DNA from: Diphasiastrum complanatum
Taxonomy: Eukaryota > Streptophyta > Lycopodiopsida > Lycopodiales > Lycopodiaceae
Reading direction: 5' to 3'
DNA length: 64,000 nucleotides
NCBI GenBank assembly: GCA_029204225.1
Contig: CM055104.1
Location: 44,654,841 to 44,718,840, forward strand
Of this stretch, positions 1 to 12,300 are shown in pieces. The position numbers and the translations under genes were made by a program. A model generated the notes under the pieces. The model did not search any database and was not told the origin of the DNA. It saw nothing but the letters and a program-made list of their open reading frames with translations. Numbering within the stretch: position 1 is the first letter of the stretch; every line of letters begins with the position of its first letter.

Positions 1-338
1 AAGTGTATCAGCCATAGCAAATACGACTAGGTCTAAAGAGATCAATCATGAAAATCATCAGCCAGCACACTTAGAAGCGAGAACTTCTATCAATGTTTCA
101 GAAATAGGGCTACATGTGCTGAGAGTGAAAAGTTTTTTAGTTGCCCCAAACGCGAAGCAGTTAAGAGACGCAAAATGGGATCAAACCCTCGGAATTCAGA
201 TACCTGTCTATGTATTCTAGGGTTTTATCTGTACCAGCTGCATCCTCGTCGCAGGCTTCTGCGGCTTCAGCCGCATCTCATACGAAGAAGATGACTCTGA
301 CGAGGACCAGAAACAAAAGTCAAAAAGCATGATCCATC
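1..338 (+). other. Unresolved 5' end of the LETM1-like gene
   Basis: This stretch should hold the mitochondrial presequence and the start of the LETM1-like gene, but I cannot build one continuous reading frame through it. One frame from about 236 gives an Ala/Ser-rich run, as expected of a presequence end. A different frame at about 280-330 gives an acidic, Lys/Gln-rich stretch (EEDDSDEDQKQKSK), which plant LETM1 proteins have just before the conserved region. Neither frame leads directly into the next conserved block at 339. No start codon or promoter is assigned. The true start may lie upstream of the window. Confidence 0.35.
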
Positions 339-3300
339 CCAGAGGATTGTGATCAAGCTGTGGAAGGGCCTAAGCTCAGCCAAGGCCAAGGCAAAGCAGG
401 CTCAAGAAATTCAAAAGAAAGATATGCTAAGAAAACTGTGGAGTACAGTGTTAGGAATCGGACCGGCATTGCGGGCTGTTGCATCAATGAGCAGGCATGC
501 CCTTATTTTGATTTGAAAGTGCATATATCCGTACTTCTGGCTACTTTCATGTGTCATACAACGTTCATAAGCATTTACTATGTAATCATCTGAAATAAGC
601 CAACCACATTGCTTAGCATGCTTGTGATCCTTGAAGCCTAACTTGTTGTATTTCTTCCTTCCTGAACTTGATAATGCAGCCCATAGCCAAACATGTTACA
701 TGAAACTAAGCTTCAATACAAGACTTTGTGCTACTAGTCGCAAATGTATTTTTATGCAAACTAATGATTTTGGATGCCCTGCGTACCAGAAGAAAAACTT
801 ATACAGTGGAAGATGGCCAATTGATACTTTTCATACAGATGCTAACCCAAATTTTATTTAGTATCTTCTTTTTTGGAATGCTGCAAATTTGATTAGGATT
901 ATTAACTCCATATATGCCAGCAACTAATAGCCAAACCCTGTCCGACTTCCTCTTTAAGCCAAAAATTTCAAGCATGAAATGACTTTATCTTTTGCTCACA
1001 AAAGTTAAATTAGTATTGGCTGTAAGCCCAGATCAGAATGTGAATATTTCGTTTCTTATGTCAGTATCTGTAGCCATCAATTTTTAATCTACGGTGAGAT
1101 GCTTGAAAATTTTCATTCTTTTTAGTGTCAGCGTTCCTTATAAACGAAGCATCTGCTCGACTTTCCCTCAAACTTTCTCTCTCAATGTAACTGACTGTGA
1201 GTAGATTATACAACAACGTGACTACAGGGAAGACTGGGCTAAGAAGATGGGTGAGTGGAAGAAACATTTTTGGGAGGGATTGCAGCACTATTGGGTGGGC
1301 ACCAAGCTTTTGTGGGTTGATGTGAGAATCTCTACTCGGTTGCTGATGAGACTTGCTAAAGGGAAGAGCCTTACACGTCGAGAAAGACAGCAGTTAACTA
1401 GAACATCAGCAGACATCTTCAGACTCGTACCGGTTGCTGTGTTCCTCATCGTGCCTTTCATGGAATTTCTGCTTCCTGTATTTCTCAAGCTCTTTCCAAA
1501 TATGCTTCCATCTACCTTCCAAGATAAGATGAAAGAGCAGGTTTGGATTTACTTACGATCTTGAACACAGAATGTGATAAGCACTTGTCTTCTTTGGGCG
1601 CCACTCTATTTGTGTTTTAGGTAATTTGGTTCTTAATCTATTGCATGTTGCTCCTTGTCTAGTTTGATTCACTTACTTGAAGAGATCTGTATCATAAAGT
1701 GATGGGTCAGGAACAATAAATCTGGGCATTAAAATCATAATGCATCTTGTTTCCCATTCCATAAAACTCTAGCTTAGAACTTTATGCTGACAGTGACAAG
1801 GAATTCAATCTGAATCTGATTTTGGTCACAATAAGTGATGGGGTCCATATCATGCCGACCATCATTTACATGAGAACTATTTGTATTGTCTGAAATTTCA
1901 CCCAGTTTCTTCTATGTGTACTTTAGGCTATGCTATGGTTGTTAAGAGGTCTTTTGAACAGTACAGGCATCTAGTACAGGAGGGTCAAAGCATTCCCAAC
2001 TTGTGGTTCATTGAACAGATCTTGATTGATATTGGCTGGCCGCAGTTGCCCTAGTCTCTAAGGGCCTCTAGTATATATAGGCCAATCATTTAGTCATTAC
2101 ATGGATGATGGCTTATGATCAGGTTTTCCAAAAGCAACACACAAATACCCACAAAGCATAGTACTTCAATTGTAGATCATGATGTAAATGTATTTCTACC
2201 GTAGTGGACAACATGATATTACTATAAGTCAATGTATCCGAGATAGATGAATAAAGAAACTGGAACGATTTTGTAACTCGCACAAGTCACTCTGATAGCA
2301 CATCTCTTGTTTGTTATGATCAAGTACTAATCTAGACATAACATTGATATATCTCAAAAGGTTCGTGATTGCAAGAGTCACACATGGCAATAGAAGGGGG
2401 GACGATGAAGGAAGAGTAATCACTAAAGCGCAAACATAAAAAAACGTGCTAACTCTCAACAAATGTGACATAGCCATGATGCTTATCCTATCGACAATGA
2501 TAATTAAGCATGCTATGTTGAACTAATGTAGAAGCAGTAGCAATTGCTTATTGAAGTTATGTACATCTTATGGAGGCTCATCAATAGACACAACTATGTG
2601 TCACACTTCCGAGACTCTATGGATGATGATCACTTTTGCAATCATTTCACTGGAGATGTGAGTGCAATGTGCATATAGTTGAGGGCATAAATATTGGGCC
2701 CTTATCGGCATGCATTTGGACCCCCGTTTTTATCGACGGGGGGGTGCCCCCCCCCCTTGCTACTGTCGCCGGGGGGGTCCAGGCGGGGCCGACGACAATT
2801 GCTCTACAGTTTTGTCTCTCTCACTGGAACCATCTGTGATCGTAACGAACAGGCTAGAGGTTAGTTTTGAATTTTATCCTTGGTAGAACCCAACATGGAT
2901 TAATGCACCTGAACTGGACCATCCTGTACTCGAAATTCGGCAAACTATATAGATGTAATGCTCTTAATTAGAGCTTTCATATGATACCCATATTGACCAC
3001 AAAAAAATCAAAAAAATAAAAAAAAACACGTTTATGAGAAACGCTACCATAATCCAGAAACGCGTTTCTGAACCGCGTTTCAAAACACGTTTGCAGAAAC
3101 ACGGTGCAACTATGATTTTAATATTGGCAATTTTGGTCATTTAGAAATGACGCGCAACATTTTCTCTATGTAATATGATGTAGGCAATAATTGTGAATGA
3201 TTTGCCATGTACAAAGGTATTGTACATGCATGTAGCTGGCCAACACATCCATGTTTCTATAATGGGAACCTGTTGCAAGGATGGTGGAACAATATGGCAC

Positions 3301-6300
3301 TTACCCACATGATGTAGCTCGGAGAGTGATGCATGTTGCAATAGGCCGTGGCCATGCATGTGGTAAATTAGTATGCTATGTGTTTGCTGGTTCCTAGCAT
3401 GCATGCATCTATGGTGCGGTGGTTCATGCACTTTAAATCATTTTCATTTGTTTTATTTGTATTTATTTTCAATTTTTTCATGGTATTTTTATAATTATTT
3501 GTGTTAGTTTATTACACTATGCCTCGTAGTACTATCACATTTGAGATCTGATCTCGAAAGGAGAGCTAAGTGTAGAAACTGCAAGAACATGTAATTTGTA
3601 TACACTTTACTATAGGAGGATTGTATTTGTAAGAAGATTTAATCGAAGATCTGAAAGGTTCTGAAAAAGATGCAGTACCAGAAATTTAAAAATGTGGAAT
3701 TCTGTCATCTTCACTTGCTATACCCAATTTCCAAGAAAAATGGTACGTTTTTTAATGATGTGATGAGAGGCATGCAAAAGTCCCTTAGAATAAAGGTCTG
3801 GCCTCCCTGTTGAAAACTAGAGCCAAAAGATGAAAATCAGTGTTTTCTCCTAAAGCCTGATCTGGAACCTTATGAAATTGGTGCCAATTGTAGAAAACAA
3901 TTTGATGCCTGTCGGTGCCCAGTCTCCCTGCTGGGAAAGTACTTTGATGCCAAATAGTGAACAAGATCTCAGAAGGACTCTAAAGTAACTAAGGAGAAAT
4001 ATCACTGAGCTCATAAAATGAATAGCAAGCTGACAGAAGATCAAGTGCACCGCGGAATCAATGCCAATATCTATCTGAATTTGGCCTATGCTGAGCCCAC
4101 TTTTAATGTAATTGAGGTAAGGATGAATCTAAACTAAACTTTCAAACAGTCACCTAAAGAGAATGTGGTCGTGATCGATATGTCTAATCTTGAGGGCCCA
4201 AATTAGGGTGTTTGGATCTTTGATTTCTAATGAAGGCCCCAGTATATCCCAATAATGAAAATATATCTATTATTGATAGTAAATCTCGATATTTAGATGT
4301 GTCCCTAGAGCCAAAATTCAATATCATATGGTCTGTAGATGTCAATATTTAATGGATAACATTCTTCCATGAAAGCATGCCTAGTTAACTATGGCTACAC
4401 TTAGTTTTACTTTGCAAGTCACTCTTCGCATGTGTAAAGGCTATAATTGGTAACACAAGTATAGATAACCTACGCACCCTTTACGTACATGGATTTGTAT
4501 AGGGGGTATGCCACACTGGTAGAAACTGGTATGGCATGGATTTGCCCCAATCCTTTTGCAAGTGGTAGGGTAATATACTTGGCTAATAAAAACAACCATG
4601 CACAGGTATTGTTTATTGGTTTCTTAAAGACAATCTAGCATGATGAATCAAGTGTCAATGTGTACCTGCTTTCTCCATGTAGTTTGTGGTATTTAAAGCC
4701 TTCAATGTCTAAATGCAGGAGGCCTTGAAGAAACGGTTGAATGCGAGGATACAGTATGCAAAGTTTTTGCAGGATACGGTTGCAGAGATGGCAAAGGAGC
4801 TCAAGACAACAAGGAGTGGTGACCTTAAAAGGACAGCAGAAGATCTTGACGAGTTTATGAGTAAGGTACTCAGTTGTTTGGGTTCCTTTTTTAAGGTTGA
4901 AATTTCAAGGTTTTGAGATTTCTTGTACAAGCTATGCAGCTTAGGTAAGCTGAGTAATCAGTTTTAGAGTTTTTGTATTTTGAGCATTTAGTTACAGATG
5001 TTTGTAATCTCTGGCTCACTCCACCAGCTATAGTATGTAGGAGATTGATTTTGGCAAATTATCTGGGGGTTGAAGAAGATTTTACTACCGACCAAAAATA
5101 AATGAAGCCCAGCTGTTTCCACAACTAATCTTTGACATCATTTTCTTCTCCGTATCAAGTTGCACATATTTCTTCATTGTTTCAATTCACTTCAGGTGCG
5201 AACTGGAGGAAAAGTAAACAATGAAGACATTTTGGCTTTTGCAAAGCTTTTTAACGATGAGTTGACCTTGGATAACATCAGCAGGTATGTTATTGGTTGG
5301 ATCTTTGTTGGTAATTTTTAGCGGTTATTGCAATAACCTTGTGAAGAGATTGCTCTTAAACATACACACATGTGGAAAGCAACTCATCAACTTGGACTAA
5401 CATGAGCAATTTTCAATTCTAAATGGCTTGAGTAAGGTTTAGTATGGAATTGGTACTTTTCTGAAGAAGGTAGCCCTAGCATGGCTGTATGTCGGTTGCG
5501 CTTTCAGTTTTGGTTTAGGATGCTGCACCTATCTGGTCTGTTTTGAATGAACTTTCTTCCTGAATGAAGGGGTTTTGTTATTTCAGACCCAGACTACTAA
5601 GCATGTGTAAGTACATGGGTATCAGTCCCTATGGAACGGACGCATTCTTGCGTTATAGTCTTCGGAACAAGTTGGCAGGGTATGTTTCAAAACTTTACAG
5701 TTTTATAGTTTTGCACTTTCTGTCAACAATCTATGCCAACAGTTTAATAAACCTCTTTGCACTTCTGTTAACAATCTATGCCAATTCTATGTTTCTTGTT
5801 GGACCACCAAACCGACTTATTGTAACAGCGAAACTGCATGCTTTAGATGGGTGCATGGTGGGAATCTTTCACATAATACTTGGTTGAAGCTGCAAAGTCA
5901 TAATTGCTACTTGTCAAAACCCCTCATTGCGTGGTTGTACCTTTAATCTGGAAGTATACTTATGTGAGCTGATTTAGAGCTGCATATAATTCATTTGTTT
6001 AAACTTTTTGAGAATATTAATTTTCTATGAATGCTGAAGTGCAGCGATATTGAAGTAGACAAAGCAAGGTGTAAGGTGTAATGGATGGTATTAAACTTTT
6101 TTTCTTGAGAGCTTGGTTTACTTGTTACATATGTTATACTTGGTCTTTTGGTGTCTTATTGTCTTGTTTGATTTTTGTACCTTCATCGTCACGACATGTT
6201 GACTTTAGTGATGATCTGAGACATCGAGAACTTTTGAATTCTTATATAGTGTTGACTTTAGTGATGATCTGAGACATCGAGAACTTTGGAATTCTTATAT

Positions 6301-9300
6301 AGTGTAAGCTGTAGATGTTTCCCTATTTAGAAACATGCTTCTGTGTCCCCCATTTTCCATTGCTCTCCTCCCTGCCTTGCTATCGTTTATTGGTGCATGT
6401 TTGCTGCGCTTGCTCCTTTCGAGACAGGCAAGCGGGTCTCTGCTTTTGAGATGGCAGAGCACATGTTCTGGATAGATCACCTCCTACAATATGTACATAG
6501 GACGTAGGGGCCGCTGGCATCCTTGGATCCCAGCCACATCTCTTGTAGTTACGGTTCTGGATTTATAACAACATTCATTTTTCTCTCACATCAAGTGAAT
6601 TGTAACATCTCACTCGGACGGAACAATGCCGTCAACAGAAAATTAAACTAAAAACGTAATTCGCTATGTAAACATCTCTCGCGCAGGAGATGAAATAAAG
6701 GACCGTAGCTCAAACGTCCCTCACGTAGGAGAGGGAGAAGAATCTGAAATTTTAAGTGCTGCAATATTAACCAAGATTGAGCATCCGTCTTGAAAGAGAG
6801 CCCGGAAACCGTTGTCGTTAGCATCTGCGAAAATTTTCTTTCTCTCAGTCCATTGAATGGGCGTCAAGTCTTTATCCATAAAAATAGTAGATCCCTTCAT
6901 GCAACCTCTTTTACGTAGAACCTTTTGACGAAGCTTCCTTGAAACGCAGAAACACTGTGGTGGATTGGAGCTTACCCACCCAAGCAGCAGACATGACATC
7001 CTCTTTGAGACCAAAGGTGGAATGAATGAAAGCATTTGCCTCAGCCACAAGGTCCTTACCCACAAAAGAAGCTCCCCTAACTCTGACATTGAGGACCTTG
7101 AGATCTCTTTTTTGATGTTCTTGAATAGATTCAGAAATAACCTGCTTAGATCCCTTGAGCATGTCGGCCCAAGAACTCTTCGATTGCTGAAATTGTTGCT
7201 CCAAGGACTGAACCCGCTGTTGAAGCTGCTTTGCCATGTCTTCTGAATCTGCATTGCTGCCTTCTTCGTCTTCCTCTCCATCTGATTCCAATTCATTCTT
7301 GAGGTAAGTAACATCAACCACAAGAATGCCAACTTTGCCCTGGAGGGCCAAAACCGTATTCTCCAGAGTGGAGATTTGGAATGCTTGTTGCTTGATTAGT
7401 TAAGTAGAGTGGCTAGTGTAGGGCAAGTGTGTTAGCGGCGTGAATCAATAGCTCAGACTCAAGATCTTCAATGTCTCTAGTTCGATGGGTTTTCAGTTTT
7501 TTGATGGTCGCAAGGACCAAATCAGGGGTAAAGAAGGGAATGATAGATGGTCGGGGAGAGATAGAGATGGGTGTATCAGTGGGTATAGTGTATAGTTTAG
7601 TAGCACAATCGATCCAAATACGAAGGTCGTCTAGGGGGTGGGGGGGGGGGCACGGGGGATAAACTCATGCCAAAAGGCACCACCAGAAGAGGAGCTGAAA
7701 AGGAGGTCCACAAGGCTTTTTCCTTCTGAGTCATCATACCCACGTTTTTTACGATGGAGTGTACGGTTGTAAGATTGACATGAGGAACGAAGAGGATGTG
7801 GGGCATGGAAACGAGCATGAGTGACAGCGTGATGAAGGGAGCGACATTCCGTGTCATACCAAGGGGGGGTGGGAAGGGTGAGGTGACCGCGAATGAGATG
7901 GTTTGCGGTTGTGAGGTTTAGACGGGAAGGTCAGAAAAGCAGCAGTATGGTAAGGAAGGCAGCTTGAAATTCCAGCCGTTTATTGTGGGGAAAAGATTGA
8001 AGTAATGAGGCAAGAGATTCTTGGTAGAGTGATATATAGAGAGGATGGAATGTGTATTTGGGTGCACGAGGTAGCGTGGGGTGTGATGAGGGTTGAGGGG
8101 GTGGGAGGTGGCCAATAGCGAAGGAAAGGAACGAATGGTCAGAGAGAGTGGTGGGAGAAACATGAAAACCATGGATGAGGGGAATGGAGGATGGTGACCC
8201 CTATGGCAGGATTGGAGGTGGGATGGAGCGGGGGAGGGGGGGGGGGCGCAGCGCTGCAGGTTGCTCTTGGCAGGTTGTGCTGCCTCGTCTTATACACCTT
8301 TTGGCATGGAAAAGACGTTAATAAAGCTTTCTTTCTTTCTTTCTCTCTCTCTCATGCCTGCAGCACACTTGATTATAAGTAACAGATAACATGTCTTTGA
8401 ATCATGAGTATACATGTAAGTTTGAATGATCATGCTAACTAGAACTTCTTTTGAGAATGGAACCAGGATTAAAGCTGACGACAGGATGATCCAGACAGAA
8501 GGGGTGGAGTCTCTTTCTGAGTCGGAACTTCGTGCTGCATGTAGGGAAAGGGGAATGTTGGGCCTTGTATCTGTAGAAGAGATGCGTCAACAGGTATCTA
8601 GAATAAAATGTAGCTTAGAGCAATTCCATCATTTTCTTGCTATCTTTTGAAATTCTATGCTGGTGAAAGGTCTTTTAAATGACTTTTTTCTGCATGGTAG
8701 TTAGACAGGGCAATGGGATAGGAATATAGTAGTCTTTAATCATAGTTCTTGAGACAAGTTTCCCAAGTTTGGTATCAAAATCATGTCTTTTTAGATTGCT
8801 TGCACGGTGTTAGAATGATGGAATAGGAGAACTATTTTCACCTGGAGTCATCTTTTGGCCTACTTCCAATACTCTCATATGTACTTGTACTAGCAAACAG
8901 CAACATGTGCAATTAATGAGAATTAGATTAAGCTTTATCAAGGTCCACGGAGACCAATATGGCCTATGGGATCAATCAACAAGTCAATACCACAACTAAG
9001 TAACCGCCCTCTTTAGATGTACACAGGCAAAGTAAATGGCTATCTCAACATGCTTGAAATTTGTGTAATGTACCAAAGGCAAATACTTGGCCTAGAGTTC
9101 AGGTACACTGTAGCATAGTTCCTAGCAACAGAACAGAACCATTCCAAGGAGAAAGTTCCTAGAAACGGTTTCGTACCGCAATTTAAAAAATTTCTGACAA
9201 AAATTATATCTCAAGAAAGATATAACTCTTGCTTCCTGTAGAGAATACACTGCAAAATCGTCCCAACCTCTGGAATAACTAACAGAAATACTGCAAATAG

Positions 9301-12300
9301 ATTTCAGAAATGGAAAAATGACAGGAGGGAAGGAAGCACCAGATAGCAATTTGATAGGTAAAGTAGACCATCCAGAAGGATAAGGGTCTTTGAGAGCTGG
9401 CTATTCCAACCAATTAAATCAGCCACTTTTCACTATGTTGTTGCTCGATGTTAATCAGAAAAAAGTTCTTTGATGGAAACCTACCTTTCATAAAAAGCAA
9501 TTTGATTAAACATGTGGGATTCAAATACCTTCATCTGCCTGTAATAGCACCTTGAGTTTCAAATGTTGATTTTTAAAAAGTTTCAAACATCATAATAATG
9601 TTCTAGATGAAATTCTGGCAGATCGTTTCCAGTTCCATAGATATAACATCTCAGGATGTGAAGTCTTTTTCTTTTGTAATTTTGTTAATAGCCAGCGATC
9701 ATATGCTATATTGTTACCTATATATTCAGTACTTACTACTGTTACCTGACAAAAAGGTTCCACAAGAAAATAGTTGGTTTATAGTCTAGGGTACATCTAC
9801 ACAAGTTTCTGTTTTTTACTTGCCAATTGTTTAATAGCCAACAATACGACAGGATAATAGTAAAACAATATATTGGTAGTTGTTTACTCAGTACTTACTA
9901 CTTACTACCGTTACCGGACAGGTTGACAAGAAGGTTACAAAAATTGAAAGTCTGTGTAAATAAATATAAGAAAAGTAAAATGTAGTGGCTACTTCATTTA
10001 TATGAATTTTGAAACTCTTGTATATCTACCCTCAGTTTGGCCGTGGTAATTTACACAAGCCTAGAAAATAATCAGCAAACTGACCAGCCTCAGCCCGTAT
10101 CTGTTATCAATACTTTTGGAACATCTCTGCTTCCGCTTATATGGTTCTGTATTGTGATTCTAAATTATATTGACATAGTTGCTTGCCTGTGTCCTGTGCC
10201 TTCCATTTTTATAGTGCATATCACTTTCACTTGATGTTATATAGAATCTGGTTGGCATTACATTGCTCTTCACGTGCAATGCCCGATGTACCTTTTAGTA
10301 AGTTTTTCTGGTTTGACAATTAAAATGAAAGCAAATCTCATTACATCTGAAATGCTGAGTTTTTTATTTGAGATTTTCATTTAATCGTGTTGCTTGTTGA
10401 CTTCTGCGAAATCTTGGTGATTATCGTGACTATCAATTTCTGATCTTCACTTTGCAATAGAAGCGTTAGGCATTTATGGTACTTGAATGTGTCAAACATA
10501 AACTCCAAACTGATTCTGGTACTTCATTGTTAAAGATATACAAAGATGAAGCCAAGCATTTCTGGTTTAAATCAGAAGGCCATAATGTATGTCCAATCAG
10601 CATATACCTTTGGTGTCACTGTACATTGCCCATAAAATGTTCTTTTTTTTTTATTTCATTTGGTAACTGTGTTTTTTTGGTGTTTCTTTTTTAAGGCCCT
10701 TTAAAATTTGAATATTAGATTTCCCAATATTGTTAAGATTTCACTGCCCCAGATTGTATGTATCCTATAGTTGAACCTTCCAGTATCATAATCTCCTGAT
10801 CAAGATCCAGTTCTGGAGTGGCTACAAGAAGAATTGAACGAACTGTTGCGTTCTGGATAACTACCCTGTACCAAATTATGCAACTGCTCTTTATTTTGAT
10901 GTGTGAAAACCCAATCCCAGGGTCAAAACAAAAAGATGATTACAAAATACTTGTGCCAGCTATACCAGCCTTAAAATTCGACCTTGCCAAAATGACTATT
11001 CATCATGCTTAAAATGGCAACAATTGGCTTGGTTATGTTTTCTTGTGATGACATGCAATCCAAAAATGATTTGTCTCTTTAAAGGGATGGCAGTTTTGAG
11101 CCATGACAGAATCTTCATGGTTAGTTATGACTTCGAGGTGGATGGAACCATGCTTTTGATTGTTTGTTGCTCATGTCTTGCTGCAGCTAAAGGACTGGCT
11201 AGACTTATCCCTCAATCATTCTGTCCCTTCTTCCCTCCTTATCCTTTCAAGGTGAACTTCTTGACTAAGTTTGTTGAGTGTTTCATTTCAATGAAACTGA
11301 TGACCTCTTTTTCTAAGCAGCATTTGAGTAGCAGCTGAGAAACTAGGGGAATTATTCCCATTTACATTGTCATTTTGGCAGATCTTTCATCACAGGCAAA
11401 TCGAAGCTTGAAGAAGCTGTTCAAGCAACACTATCTTCATTGCCTGATGAGGTGGTAGAGTCTGTGGGTGCCACTGCTCTTCCAAGTGAAGATTCAGTGG
11501 AGGAACGAAGGCGCAAATTAGAGTTCTTGCAGCTTCAGGAAGAGCTCATAAAGGTTCAATGTCTGCACTAGTGATCCTGTTGATGACTTTGTAACATTAT
11601 TATTGCACCATATTTGACTTTTGAGTTTGACGAAATCTCTAGCTTTTGGATTGAATGTTTCTGTAGAATCAAATTCTGGCCGTATACATATTTATATGGG
11701 CATGTTGTGGTTGCACTTTATAGGAAGAGGCAGAGGAAGCTGAAGAAGAGCATGAGAGATTGAAGAAAGAAGAGCAACTGCAAGAAGTAGACAATGCATT
11801 GCTGGAGATGAAGCTGGCCACTGCGAAAGAAGCTCAAGCACTAGCTAGGGCAAAGGCCATTGATAAACAGGAACAGTTGTGCAAACTCAGTGGCGCTCTT
11901 GCAACACTAGCATCTGCTTCTGTGAGCTGCAGACAATCTTGGACTCCTTCAAATTTTCTGCTTGCAGATCACAGAGTTTTTGAAAAGCTTGATTGGACAT
12001 TTAGTTGTTTTGGAAAAATAGCTCAAAGATTTGCCTCCAGTTACTTAGCACTGTAGGGTTTTCATGTTTGTTGCATGTTTCAAATAGTCAGTTTTCCACT
12101 GACAGTAATTTTGCGGTATTTTGGGATATGCAGTCGGTCAGCAAAGAGCGTGCGGAGTTTTTGAGGCTTGTGAACAAAGAGGTATGAGAAAAGAGAGTAC
12201 AAAAGCTTAACCTATTTGTTGCCTTTCTGCTAAATCATTGTGGTGCACAAAAATTGAGCTCTTTATGTACAGTGTTAAGTAATAAGTGGAGTTCATGAAA

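Noticed and set aside
360-593. 77-residue frame as an independent small gene
   Set aside because: It is the shifted-frame reading of the LETM1 exon beyond the apparent extra base at 366.
5564-5887. 107-residue frame as a separate gene
   Set aside because: Only 5587-5679 is conserved (a LETM1 exon); the rest is intron read-through.
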